Of a stretch of 64,000 bases of DNA, positions 23,246 to 31,879 are shown piece by piece (position 1 is the stretch's first letter; every line of letters begins with the position of its first letter). The stretch spans positions 91,310-155,309 of the forward strand of contig NZ_RDQM01000010.1 in NCBI RefSeq assembly GCF_003703475.1. Direction: 5' to 3'. The position numbers were made by a program, and so were the translations under genes. The notes under the pieces are model-generated. The model had not been told where the DNA came from, made no database searches, and saw only the letters and a list, made by a program, of their open reading frames with translations. Source of the stretch: Allofranklinella schreckenbergeri (GTDB lineage: Bacteria; Pseudomonadota; Gammaproteobacteria; Burkholderiales; Burkholderiaceae_C).

Positions 23246-25975
23246 ATGGCGAACTTACTTACCAAGCTATTCGGCAGCCGCAACGACCGGCTGCTCAAGC
23301 AGTACCGCAAAACGGTCAATCGCATCAACGCCATGGAGCCTGAGCTGGAGCAGCTCAGCGACGAAGCCCTGACGGCCAAGACGGCGCAATTCAAGCAGCG
23401 CCTGGCGCAGGGCGAAAGCCTCGACCATCTGTTGCCCGAAGCCTTCGCTGTGGTGCGCGAAGCCTCCAAGCGTGTGATGAAGATGCGCCATTTCGACGTG
23501 CAGCTCATCGGCGGCATGGCGCTGCACTACGGCAAGATCGCCGAAATGCGCACCGGCGAGGGCAAGACGCTGACCTCCACGCTGCCCGTGTACCTCAACG
23601 CCTTGCAAGGCAAGGGCGTGCATGTGGTGACGGTCAACGACTACCTGGCGCGCCGCGATGCCGAGTGGATGGGGCGGCTTTACAACTTCCTGGGCCTGAC
23701 TGTGGGCATCAACCTCGCCAGCCTGCCCAAAGAGGTCAAGCAAGCGGCCTACCAGGCCGACATCACCTACGGCACCAACAACGAATACGGCTTCGACTAC
23801 CTGCGCGACAACATGGTCTATGAAGCGGCCGACCGCGTGCAGCGCGGCCTGCATTACGCCATCGTGGACGAGGTGGACTCCATCCTCATTGACGAAGCGC
23901 GTACGCCGCTGATCATCAGCGGCCCGGCCGAGGACAACACCAGGGTCTATCTGGCCATGAACGCCATCGCGCCGCAACTGGTGCGCCAGGAGGGCGAGGC
24001 CGACCCGCGCACGGGCGAGGGCGTGATCACCCCGGGCGACTACACGGTGGACGAGAAAGCGCGCCAGGTGCACCTGACCGACCAGGGCTACGAAACGGCC
24101 GAGCGCATCCTGGCCGAGCATGGCCTGCTGGCCGAAGGCTCCTCGCTCTACGACCCCAGCAACATCATGCTGGTGCACCACCTCTACGGCGCGTTGCGCG
24201 CGCACACGCTCTACAACCGCGACGAGCATTACGTGGTGCAAAACGACGAAGTCATCATCGTCGATGAATTCACCGGCCGCCTGATGGCCGGGCGGCGCTG
24301 GAGCGAGGGCTTGCACCAAGCCGTCGAAGCCAAGGAGGGCGTGCGCATCCAGGCCGAAAACACCACCATGGCCTCCATCACCTTCCAGAACTACTTCCGC
24401 ATGTACGGCAAGCTCGCCGGCATGACGGGCACGGCCGATACCGAGGCCTATGAGTTCCAGGAAATCTACGGCTTGGAAACCGTCATCATCCCGCCCAACC
24501 GCAAGAGCCAGCGCGAGGATCAGCTCGACCGCGTTTACAAAACCACGCGCGAGAAATACGCCGCCGCCATTGCCGATATCCGCGAATGCCACGAGCGCGG
24601 CCAGCCGGTGCTGGTGGGCACCAGCTCCATCGAAAACTCCGAAATCATCTCCAACCTGCTGACCCAGGCGGGCCTGGCGCACCAGGTGCTCAACGCCAAG
24701 CAGCACGAGCGCGAAGCCGACATCATTGCCCAGGCCGGGCGCGAGGGCATGATCACCATCGCCACCAACATGGCCGGGCGCGGCACCGACATCGTGCTGG
24801 GCGGCAACATCGAAAAACAAGTGGCCGCGCTGGAGGCCGACGAGGCGCTGGACGAGGCCGCGCGCCAGCAGCAAATCGACGCCTTGCGCCAGCAGTGGAA
24901 GGCCGACAACGCCAAGATCAAGGAGCTGGGCGGGCTGCGCATCATCGCCACCGAGCGCCACGAATCGCGCCGCATCGACAACCAGTTGCGCGGCCGCTCG
25001 GGCCGTCAGGGCGACCCTGGCTCCTCGCGCTTTTATCTGGGGCTGGACGACCCGCTGATGCGCATCTTCGCGGGCGACCGCGTGCGCGCCATCATGGAGC
25101 GGCTGAAGATGCCCGAAGGCGAAGCCATCGAGGCGGGCATGGTCACGCGCAGCATCGAATCGGCCCAGCGCAAGGTCGAGGCGCGCAACTTCGACATCCG
25201 CAAGCAATTGCTCGATTACGACGACGTTGCCAACGAGCAGCGCAAAGTCATTTACGCCCAGCGCAACGAAATCCTGGATGCGGCCAGCGTGGCCGAAGTG
25301 GTGGCGGGCATGCGCCAGGCCACCTTTACCGATTTGGTGCATCGCCATGTGCCCGCCGATTCGATGGAGGAGCAATGGAACGTGGCCGCACTTGATGCCG
25401 AGCTGGCGCAGGATTGGGATTTGCACCTGAATCTGGCCGCGCAGGTGCAGGCGGCCGACTCCATCACCGCCGAGGATGTGCTCGATCGCGTGCTGGAAGC
25501 GGCCAACGCCGCCTATGAGCAGAAAGTCGCCCAGGTCGGCGCCGAGCGCTTCAACCACTTCGAGCGCGTGGTGCTGCTGCAAACCTTCGACCACGCTTGG
25601 CGCGAGCACCTCAGCGCGCTCGATTACCTGCGCCAGGGCATCCACCTGCGCGGCTTTGCGCAAAAGCAGCCCAAGCAGGAGTACAAGCGCGAAGCCTTCG
25701 AGCTGTTTCGCCTGATGATCGACGGCGCCAGCAGCGAAATCACCCGCATCATCATGCGCGTGAAGATCCAGGACCCCGCCGAGGTCGAGCAAGCGGCCGA
25801 ACAGATGGAGGACCAGGCCGAGGCCTTCACCCAGCGCGCCATCGACCACACCAATGCCGAGGCCGCCTTTGCCGACGGCGAGCCAGCGCAGCAGGTGCCG
25901 CGCGTGGGCCGCAACGATCCCTGCCCGTGCGGCAGCGGCAAGAAGTACAAGAATTGCCACGGGCAATTGACCTGA
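23246..25975 (+). CDS. secA: Preprotein translocase ATPase SecA
   Basis: A 909-residue motor that pushes unfolded preproteins through SecYEG. Walker A (MRTGEGKTL, about 101-109), the DEAD-like [12 protein letters not shown] motif, the second helicase domain ([28 protein letters not shown]) and the preprotein cross-linking domain are all present. The C-terminal zinc motif [14 protein letters not shown], which contacts SecB and lipids, is complete; secB itself is at 50257. The ATG at 23246 begins the canonical [15 protein letters not shown] start, though the Shine-Dalgarno is weak. Confidence 0.97.
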   Translation: MANLLTKLFGSRNDRLLKQYRKTVNRINAMEPELEQLSDEALTAKTAQFKQRLAQGESLDHLLPEAFAVVREASKRVMKMRHFDVQLIGGMALHYGKIAEMRTGEGKTLTSTLPVYLNALQGKGVHVVTVNDYLARRDAEWMGRLYNFLGLTVGINLASLPKEVKQAAYQADITYGTNNEYGFDYLRDNMVYEAADRVQRGLHYAIVDEVDSILIDEARTPLIISGPAEDNTRVYLAMNAIAPQLVRQEGEADPRTGEGVITPGDYTVDEKARQVHLTDQGYETAERILAEHGLLAEGSSLYDPSNIMLVHHLYGALRAHTLYNRDEHYVVQNDEVIIVDEFTGRLMAGRRWSEGLHQAVEAKEGVRIQAENTTMASITFQNYFRMYGKLAGMTGTADTEAYEFQEIYGLETVIIPPNRKSQREDQLDRVYKTTREKYAAAIADIRECHERGQPVLVGTSSIENSEIISNLLTQAGLAHQVLNAKQHEREADIIAQAGREGMITIATNMAGRGTDIVLGGNIEKQVAALEADEALDEAARQQQIDALRQQWKADNAKIKELGGLRIIATERHESRRIDNQLRGRSGRQGDPGSSRFYLGLDDPLMRIFAGDRVRAIMERLKMPEGEAIEAGMVTRSIESAQRKVEARNFDIRKQLLDYDDVANEQRKVIYAQRNEILDAASVAEVVAGMRQATFTDLVHRHVPADSMEEQWNVAALDAELAQDWDLHLNLAAQVQAADSITAEDVLDRVLEAANAAYEQKVAQVGAERFNHFERVVLLQTFDHAWREHLSALDYLRQGIHLRGFAQKQPKQEYKREAFELFRLMIDGASSEITRIIMRVKIQDPAEVEQAAEQMEDQAEAFTQRAIDHTNAEAAFADGEPAQQVPRVGRNDPCPCGSGKKYKNCHGQLT

Positions 25976-26002
25976 GCCCAGGGCTTGCGGCGCAGCCGCA
26001 TC

Positions 26003-26044
26003 AAAAAAGCCTGCCCGCGCCACGATGGCGAGGGCAGGTTTTTT
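26003..26044 (+). terminator. Rho-independent terminator of secA
   Basis: CCTGCCC ... GGGCAGG stem flanked by an A-run on the left and TTTTTT on the right, 28 bases after the secA stop. The flanking A and T runs extend the stem and make it potentially bidirectional. Confidence 0.85.
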
Positions 26045-26060
26045 ATGCGTGCTCCTGTCT

Positions 26061-26142
26061 TTTTTACAAATCAAAAAGAAATAAAAATGCCTTGTTTCGG
26101 CATGATGGGTATTTATTTTATTTTCTGTTGGTTTGTTATTTT
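26061..26142 (-). repeat. 80-bp dispersed intergenic repeat, copy 5
   Basis: Inverse orientation. TTACAAATCAAAAAGAAA on the left, core TGTTTCGGCA (inverse of TGCCGAAACA), and a degenerate right arm TTGGTTTGTTATT. It ends 12 bases from the stop of the following minus-strand gene. Confidence 0.75.
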
Positions 26143-26154
26143 TGATTTGCCCCG

Positions 26155-27258
26155 TCAAGCCTGTTCGGGCGCAGGCAGGGGGCTATCGTCTTGCTCATCC
26201 TCATCGGGCGCATAGGCGGGGCGACTGTCGTAAATGCGCGCAGGCAGGGGGCGGCTGACCTGGCCGAGTAAACGCAGCCGCTGCGAAGGCGGCAGCAGGT
26301 TCTGGATGGCGTCAAAGCGCGCATCGGCGCTGCGGCACGCCTCCAGCGCCTGGGCCATGGCGGGGTTGGGCGCGTGCAGCGGGCTGGCGCGCAGGGCGAT
26401 GTCGATCACCTCCTCTTGCGTCAGGCGCTCGTGCACGATGCACACCGTATCGCGCACCTGCTCGAACTCGACGGCGCTGAGCGCGCCGCTGTGCAGGAAG
26501 TGGTCCAGCAGCGCCTCGTCCAGCGCGCTGCGCCAGGTGAGGCGCTGATGCTCCAGCGCGATGTTTTGCTGCTCGGGCGTGGGCGCTGGCGGCGGCTTGC
26601 CGATGGCGCGGGCCAGCCGCGCGCTTTTGTCCAGCATGGCTTGCAAGGTTGGCGGCGGCCCGGCCAGCGCGTGGTCGGCGCTCATGGCGTACATGATCTC
26701 GTACGCCTTGGCAAAGCTGCGCGGCTGGATGGGCAGCGGCTCGCCCGGCAGCGCCAACTGGTGCAGCGCCTCGTGCGCCTGGCGCGGCGTCAGGCTGGCA
26801 TCGTGCAGGATGTTCCACTCGTCAGGGATAAAGGCCGGGTCTGGCACCAAAGAGGTGCTCACGCCCGCATGCACGCCCTGCCGGTTGCGGCGCGCCAGGT
26901 CAAACCACGGCGGCAATTGCGGGTGGTCGTAGGCCACAGCAAAGCTGCCATCGGCATGGGTGCCCGCCCACAGTTGCATGAACGGCAGCGCATCCACCTC
27001 ATAACGCCCGGCCGATTGGTAGCCCGCTTGCTTGAGCGCCTGAACCAGCGCAGGCATGCCCTCTTGCTGCCATTGCAGGTTCTGGCGTTGCAGGCGCACG
27101 CGCGCAGCCACGGGCGTCACCAGCTCGGCCGCCCCCAGATTGGCCAGCAGCTTGCGCTTGATCCACCACGGCAGCGCATAACGCAGCGCCAGCAGCAGCA
27201 ACACGCATAACAACACCACAGTCAGGGCGGCAATACCCAGCAGTTGCAAGAAAGTCAT
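26155..27258 (-). CDS. Membrane-anchored protein of unknown function
   Basis: A 367-residue protein with a single strong hydrophobic segment near the start (about residues 4-26) followed by basic residues (WWIKRKL), so the rest probably faces the cytoplasm. The soluble part has helices rich in Ala, Gln and Leu, and the C-terminal tail is Pro/Asp/Glu-rich. An upstream in-frame start would add 32 residues before the membrane segment; MTFLQLLG at 27258 is more natural. I recognise no domain. It is convergent with secA and followed upstream by a palindromic mini-element and the TRAP permease, which it does not obviously serve. Confidence 0.6.
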   Translation of the reverse strand: MTFLQLLGIAALTVVLLCVLLLLALRYALPWWIKRKLLANLGAAELVTPVAARVRLQRQNLQWQQEGMPALVQALKQAGYQSAGRYEVDALPFMQLWAGTHADGSFAVAYDHPQLPPWFDLARRNRQGVHAGVSTSLVPDPAFIPDEWNILHDASLTPRQAHEALHQLALPGEPLPIQPRSFAKAYEIMYAMSADHALAGPPPTLQAMLDKSARLARAIGKPPPAPTPEQQNIALEHQRLTWRSALDEALLDHFLHSGALSAVEFEQVRDTVCIVHERLTQEEVIDIALRASPLHAPNPAMAQALEACRSADARFDAIQNLLPPSQRLRLLGQVSRPLPARIYDSRPAYAPDEDEQDDSPLPAPEQA

Positions 27259-27383
27259 GGCGGCAAGGGGCGAGTGAATGAAAAGAAAGGCCCCCGGCGC
27301 AGCATCGGCGGGGGCGGGCGCAGTGCAAGCCAATGTAACACCGTCCGGGTGCATAGGGCCTGGGAACAGGCGCTGGCAGCCCG

Positions 27384-27444
27384 CTAGAGCGTGTTATGCA
27401 CTTTTCGCCCCCCGCGAGAGCGCAAAGTGCATAACACGCTCTAG
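27384..27444. mobile_element. Perfect palindromic miniature element (copy 2)
   Basis: Same structure as 2229-2291: 21-bp perfect arms starting CTAGAGCGTGTTATGCAC around a short C-rich centre. Its right CTAG contains the stop codon (TAG on the minus strand) of the TRAP permease gene, so the element sits exactly at the 3' end of that gene. Confidence 0.8.
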
Positions 27445-29348
27445 AGCAATGTGGCGCACAGCAAGGCCAGCGCCGCCAGCAGGGCCAGCAGATACGGCCA
27501 GCCCGCGGCAAACACCTGCCGGGCGGGCACGCCGCTGACGCCCGCGACGACGAACACCAGCAAGCCCACCGGCGGCGTGAGGCCGCCAATCATCAGCGCC
27601 ACCACCATCACCACGCCAAACGCGACCGGATCGGCACCGGCCTGCACCGCCAAGGGCAGCAGCAGCGGCGCGAGCAAGACGATGGCCGCGCCAATATCCA
27701 GCACCAGGCCGGCGGCCAACAGCAGCAAACACGCCATCAGCGCCACAGGCGCCACGCCCGCGCCCAGGCTGCTGGCCCACTGCGACGACCATTGCGCCAA
27801 AGCGGCAGGGATGCCATCAAGCGCCAGCAAAAACGCCAGCGGTGCGGCCGAGCCAATGAGCAAGGCAATGGCCGCGGCCTCTGTTGCACTGTGGCGCACG
27901 GCCTGCCACAGCGCGCGCGCGCCGCTGCGCTGCCACAGGTTCAGGCCCAGGGTGTAGAGCGCGGCCAAGGCGGCGGCCTCGGTCGTCGTCACCAGGCCCA
28001 GGCGGATGCCCAGCAGCACGATCACGGCCAGCCCCAGCGCAGGCAGCGCGCCCACGGCGGCGGCGCGGCGCTGGGCAGCGCTGGCGCGGGCCGGGCGGGC
28101 AGCGGGCGGCGCGTTTGTTGGCGTGGGGTTTTGCGTGGGGTTTGGCGTGAGGGCCGGGGCGGCCCGAGGCTCGGCGCGCCTGGCCGTCCAGTGGAAAGCC
28201 AGCCCCAGGCACAAGGCCATGAGCAGCCCGGCATATGCGCCGGTGACAAACAGCCGTCCGACCGGCAATTGCGTGACGGAGGCCAGAATCAGCAAGGCGA
28301 TGGAAGGGGGGATGAGGTTATCCAGCACCGAGGCCGCCGCGATCAGCGCCCCCGCCCGCGCAGGCGGGTAGCCGTGCTGCACCAGCTCGCGCTGGAAAGT
28401 CGTTGCGCCGAACGCGGCGTTGGCGACGGAGGAGCCGGACGCGCCGGAGAAAAACACCGAAGTCAGCAGCGTCGTCTGCGCCAGCCCGGCGCGCCAGTGC
28501 CCCACCAGCGCAGCGGCCAGCCGCACCAGCCGCGCCGCCATGTCCGAAGCCGTCAGCCAGGCCCCCGCCAATAGAAAAAACGGAATCGCCAGCAGCAAAA
28601 AAGGCGACATGCCATGCACAGCCGCGTTGAACAGCACCGGCGCGCTCAACGCGCCGCCTTGCGCGGCCGAAAGCGGAATGCTCAGCCACGCCGCCGCCAG
28701 AAAAGCGTGGGGCAGCGGGGCCGCCACCGCCATGCCCAGCGCCGCCACCAGCGCCGCCGCCGCGCTGGGCGGCCAGGGCAGGGCCGCCCACCAGCCAGCG
28801 CTTGGCGCGCCCCAGGCCACGCCGCCCGCCAGCGCCGCCGCCGCCAACAAAAGCCGCCCGCGCCCCTCGCTCAGGCGTAGCAAAGCCACATGCAGGGCCA
28901 GCAGCGCGCCGCAGGGCAGAAACAGCGCTAGCCGCCACCACTCGGGCAGGCCCAGCGCAGGCGAAGCGCCGCCCAGCGCCTGCACCAACTGCCACGCGCC
29001 GGTGGCAATCACCCAGGCGCTCAGCAGCGTCAGCGCATCGGCCAAGGCGTCGCACACTGCCCGGCCCGCTGGCGGCAGGGCCTGGCGCAACACATCCAGC
29101 CGCATCGACAGGCTGCTGCCCAATGCCAGCGGCGCGGCCAGGGCAATCATGGCCAGGTGCAGCCAGACGGCCAATTCATCGGCCCCCACCCAACGCACGC
29201 CCAACCACGGCCCATAGCGCAGCAAGACCGCCGCCCCCACCAGTGCCAGCAGCGCCAGCAAAGCCGCCGCGCCCGCCGCGCCCAGCACAGCGCGCAGCGC
29301 ACGCAAAGCCGCCTGCGCACAGGGCGGGGAGAGGGGGGTATTTTTCAT
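27441..29348 (-). CDS. TRAP transporter, fused small (DctQ) and large (DctM) permease
   Basis: A 635-residue inner-membrane protein. Residues 1-165 have the four-helix DctQ layout, with the conserved WLGVRWVGADELAVWLH region. The rest is DctM-like, with AIPFFLLAG, FFSGASGSSVANAA and a Pro-broken helix near 345-350. TRAP systems import organic acids with a sodium gradient and need a periplasmic binding protein, but none is encoded nearby. Residues 390-430 are an unusual Ala/Pro-rich insertion with NPT repeats between membrane helices. The start ATG lies at the edge of repeat copy 6a, and the stop falls inside the palindromic mini-element. Confidence 0.85.
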   Translation of the reverse strand: MKNTPLSPPCAQAALRALRAVLGAAGAAALLALLALVGAAVLLRYGPWLGVRWVGADELAVWLHLAMIALAAPLALGSSLSMRLDVLRQALPPAGRAVCDALADALTLLSAWVIATGAWQLVQALGGASPALGLPEWWRLALFLPCGALLALHVALLRLSEGRGRLLLAAAALAGGVAWGAPSAGWWAALPWPPSAAAALVAALGMAVAAPLPHAFLAAAWLSIPLSAAQGGALSAPVLFNAAVHGMSPFLLLAIPFFLLAGAWLTASDMAARLVRLAAALVGHWRAGLAQTTLLTSVFFSGASGSSVANAAFGATTFQRELVQHGYPPARAGALIAAASVLDNLIPPSIALLILASVTQLPVGRLFVTGAYAGLLMALCLGLAFHWTARRAEPRAAPALTPNPTQNPTPTNAPPAARPARASAAQRRAAAVGALPALGLAVIVLLGIRLGLVTTTEAAALAALYTLGLNLWQRSGARALWQAVRHSATEAAAIALLIGSAAPLAFLLALDGIPAALAQWSSQWASSLGAGVAPVALMACLLLLAAGLVLDIGAAIVLLAPLLLPLAVQAGADPVAFGVVMVVALMIGGLTPPVGLLVFVVAGVSGVPARQVFAAGWPYLLALLAALALLCATLL

Positions 29349-29420
29349 ATCAAAAGCAAAAAAATAACGTGCTTTTGGCATGGGGCATAACAAGTGCGAT
29401 TTGCTTTGGTTTGCAATTTA
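29346..29420 (-). repeat. 80-bp dispersed intergenic repeat, copy 6a
   Basis: Left arm CATATCAAAAGCAAA, inverse core TGCTTTTGGCA, right arm GCTTTGGTTTGCAATTT. Degenerate. It abuts and includes the start codon of the TRAP permease, so the repeat forms the leader of that gene. Confidence 0.6.
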
Positions 29421-29495
29421 TTTTCTATTTCAAGGGCAAAGAAATAGACTGTTTTTGGCTTAATGGGTGGAGAGTGAGTTTTCTTTCGAAATTGG
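29421..29495 (-). repeat. 80-bp dispersed intergenic repeat, copy 6b
   Basis: Tandem to copy 6a in the same orientation: left arm ATTTCAAGGGCAAAGAAA, inverse core TGTTTTTGGCTTAATGGG, right part TTTTCTTTCGAAATTGG. It ends 16 bases from the stop of the S66 peptidase. Confidence 0.6.
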
Positions 29496-29511
29496 AGGGC
29501 TGGGCAGGCTC

Positions 29512-30549
29512 TCAGACATGCCCCCAAACAATGAACGCTTCGCGCTCGGTCACGCCCAGTTGCACGGTGGCGCCGAAGGGCAGGCAGACTTTGGTGCGCA
29601 CGTGGCCGAAGGGCAGGCGGGTGAGCACGGGGATGGGCAGGCGCTGGCGCAGCGCGGCGGTGAGGCTGGCGAGGTTGAAGCCGCGGTCGTGCGCGGTCAC
29701 GCGCGCGTCGGTGAACTGGCCCAGCACGATGGCGCGCTGGCGTTGCAGGATGCCCGCTTGCTCCAGTTGCATCAGCATGCGCTCGATGCGGTAGGGCGGC
29801 TCGGCCACGTCTTCCAGAAACAGGATGCCGCCGTCGATTTGCGGCATCCAGGGCGTGCCCACCAGCGAGGTGAGCACGCAGAGGTTGCCGCCCCAGAGGG
29901 TGGCGGCATCGATGTGCAGGCCTTGGTAGGCGGCGCAGTCTTTGCCGATGCGCCAGCCGGTGCCTTCGCCTACGCCCAGGGCGACGTCTTCAAAGCAGGC
30001 TTGGGTGATTTCGTCCACGCCTTCGGGCGCGCCCCAGTCGGCGCCCAGGCTGGCGCCGGCCCAGGTGATGCGGCCGGTGCGCTGCCACAGCGCCAGTTGC
30101 AAGGCGGTGAAGTCGCTAAAGCCCATGAAGGCGGTGCCGCGGTCGATGGCGGCGGCCAGGCGGGGGTAGTCGATGTCGGGCAGCAGGTGGTTGAGGCCGT
30201 AGCCGCCGCGGCTGATGAGGGCGAGGTCTGCGCCGCTGTCTGCGGCGCGTTCGATGGCGGCCAGGCGCTGGGCGTGGGTGCCGGCAAAGCGGGTGTGGCG
30301 CGCCAGGGCGGCTTCATCGACGGTGACGTCAAAGCCCGCCTGGCCCAGGCGGCGCAGGCCACGGCGGAAGGCGGCGCGGTCTTGCACGGCGCCCGAGGGG
30401 GAGTAGATGTAGATGCTGCGAGGGCGCGCGTGGTCGTGATGGTGGTGCGAATGGCTGGAGTCGTGGCCGTGCTCGTGACTGTGACTGTGGCCGTGGGTGC
30501 AGCCGCAGCCGTTGTGGGGCGCGTGGCCGGGGGCAGGGGTGTGGGGCAT
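29512..30549 (-). CDS. LD-carboxypeptidase-like S66 peptidase with His-rich N-terminus
   Basis: A 345-residue S66 family protein (LdcA/MccF type), which recycles murein tetrapeptides or hydrolyses related amide bonds. The nucleophile is expected at Ser145 (MGFSDFTAL), preceded by ISRGGYG, with the later ENLCVLTSLVG-like segment and a C-terminal His (PFGHV) completing the fold. Residues 9-40 are an extra tail with over a dozen His (HGHSHSHEHGH and a DHARP end), which normal LdcA proteins lack and which looks metal-binding. No signal peptide is seen. It lies on the same strand as the TRAP permease and Bug receptor but with separating terminators. Confidence 0.85.
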   Translation of the reverse strand: MPHTPAPGHAPHNGCGCTHGHSHSHEHGHDSSHSHHHHDHARPRSIYIYSPSGAVQDRAAFRRGLRRLGQAGFDVTVDEAALARHTRFAGTHAQRLAAIERAADSGADLALISRGGYGLNHLLPDIDYPRLAAAIDRGTAFMGFSDFTALQLALWQRTGRITWAGASLGADWGAPEGVDEITQACFEDVALGVGEGTGWRIGKDCAAYQGLHIDAATLWGGNLCVLTSLVGTPWMPQIDGGILFLEDVAEPPYRIERMLMQLEQAGILQRQRAIVLGQFTDARVTAHDRGFNLASLTAALRQRLPIPVLTRLPFGHVRTKVCLPFGATVQLGVTEREAFIVWGHV

Positions 30550-30592
30550 GGCGGGCGGGCGCGGGCTGGGCGTGGTGCGGGAAAGGGGGGAT

Positions 30593-30633
30593 AAAAAAAC
30601 ATCCCCCGGTCAAGGGCGGCTGACCGGGGGATG
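30593..30633 (-). terminator. Rho-independent terminator, minus strand
   Basis: Perfect 13-bp stem CATCCCCCGGTCA / TGACCGGGGGATG with an 8-nt loop, followed on the minus strand by seven T. It lies just after the stop of the Bug receptor gene and closes that transcript before the S66 gene. Confidence 0.9.
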
Positions 30634-30665
30634 CCCGTGGCTTTAGAGCGTGTTTGGGTGGGCGA

Positions 30666-31655
30666 TCAGTTCAGCTTGAGGTTTTGCTGCACGACCACGT
30701 CTTTATAGACGGCGAATTCGTCCTTGATTTGCTGGGCGAATTCTTCCGGGGTGTTGGCGACGATGAAGGAGCCGGTGTCCTCAATGCGCTTGCGCACGGC
30801 CGGGTCTTGCAGGGCTTTTTTCATCGCGGCGTTGAGTTTTTGCACGACTTCAGCGGGCATGCCTTTGGGGCCGACCAGGCCGTAGAAGGCCATGCGGTTG
30901 GCAGGCTCGAGGCCGACTTCCTTGAAGGTGGGCACATCGGGCAGGGCTTTGAGGCGCTCGGGCGCGGCCACGGCGATGGCGCGCAGGCGGTTGCTCTTGA
31001 TGTAGGCCATGGAGGAGGGCAGGTTGTCCAACTGCATGGGCACCTGGCCGGCAACCACGTCGTTGAGGGCCGGGCCTGCACCGCGGTAGGGGATGTGTTG
31101 CATGTCCAGCTTGGCCAGGGTTTTGACCAGCTCCATCAGCATGTGCTGGATGCTGCCGGTGCCCGAGGAGGCGTAGGAATACTGGCCGGGCTTGCTGCCG
31201 ACTTCCTTGGCGAATTCGGCGTAACTCTTGGCTGGGAAGCTGGGGTTGACGACGAGGACGTTGGGCGTGGCGGCGATGTTGATGATGGGGGTGAAGTCGG
31301 CCACGGGGTTGTACTTCACATTGGGGTTGATGGCTGGCGCGGTGGCGACGGTGGAGACGGTGGCGATGCTGAGGCTGTAGCCATCGGGGTTGGCGCGGGC
31401 GTTTTCGGTCGCGCCGATGACGCCGCCGCCGCCGCCTTTGTTATCGACCACGACGGCCACGCCCAGCTCTTTGCCCAGCGTGTCGGAGACGGCGCGGGTG
31501 ATGATGTCGGTGGTGCCGCCAGCGGCAAAGGGCACGAGGATGCGGATGGGTTTGTTGGGGAAGTTGTTGGCCTGGGCCAGGGCGCTACCAGCGGTGGCCA
31601 GGCCCAGGGTCAGTGCGGCGGCGGCCATGCAGGCGCGGCGGGTGAGGTGTTTCAT
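30666..31655 (-). CDS. Bug-family tripartite tricarboxylate receptor (periplasmic binding protein)
   Basis: A 329-residue secreted binding protein. The signal peptide (basic HLTRRA, hydrophobic core, cleavage after Ala-Leu-Ala27) is followed by the Bug pattern: PIRILVPFAAGGTTDI, a ligand-contacting Gly-rich loop (GGGGGVIG), SSGTGS, and HIPYRGAGPAL. Bug proteins deliver carboxylic acids to TctAB permeases; no tctAB is in the window, as is usual for the many orphan Bug genes of Burkholderiales. The start at 31655 was chosen because the signal peptide begins there; an upstream ATG would add 16 residues. It is an isolated unit closed by a strong terminator. Confidence 0.92.
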   Translation of the reverse strand: MKHLTRRACMAAAALTLGLATAGSALAQANNFPNKPIRILVPFAAGGTTDIITRAVSDTLGKELGVAVVVDNKGGGGGVIGATENARANPDGYSLSIATVSTVATAPAINPNVKYNPVADFTPIINIAATPNVLVVNPSFPAKSYAEFAKEVGSKPGQYSYASSGTGSIQHMLMELVKTLAKLDMQHIPYRGAGPALNDVVAGQVPMQLDNLPSSMAYIKSNRLRAIAVAAPERLKALPDVPTFKEVGLEPANRMAFYGLVGPKGMPAEVVQKLNAAMKKALQDPAVRKRIEDTGSFIVANTPEEFAQQIKDEFAVYKDVVVQQNLKLN

Positions 31656-31785
31656 TGTCGTCCTTGAAGTTGTGGGAGATGTAACGGCACCCCAGGCACC
31701 CACGGGAGGGGCGCTTGGGGCGGGCGCGATGATGGCATAAAAATCGCCTGCGGTGGCGGGCCGAGAAATGGGGTTGCGGGCCTTT

Positions 31786-31863
31786 TATTGCAAATCAATT
31801 GGAAAAATATCATGCCAATTTAGGCTTGATGGGTATGAAGTTGTTTTTATCTTGATTTGTATA
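31786..31863 (-). repeat. 80-bp dispersed intergenic repeat, copy 7
   Basis: Left arm ATTGCAAATCAATTGGAAA, inverse core TTTAGGCTTGATGGG, right arm TTATCTTGATTTGTA. It ends 16 bases from the proA stop. Confidence 0.75.
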
Positions 31864-31879
31864 AAAGGGCGGGTTTGCG

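Noticed and set aside
30644..30654. Solo IS end near the Bug gene
   Set aside because: Only 11 bases (TAGAGCGTGTT) match and no partner arm exists, so it was not listed as an element.
27441..31655. TRAP permease, S66 peptidase and Bug receptor as one operon
   Set aside because: A strong terminator at 30593-30633 and repeat copies separate them, and the transporter classes differ.
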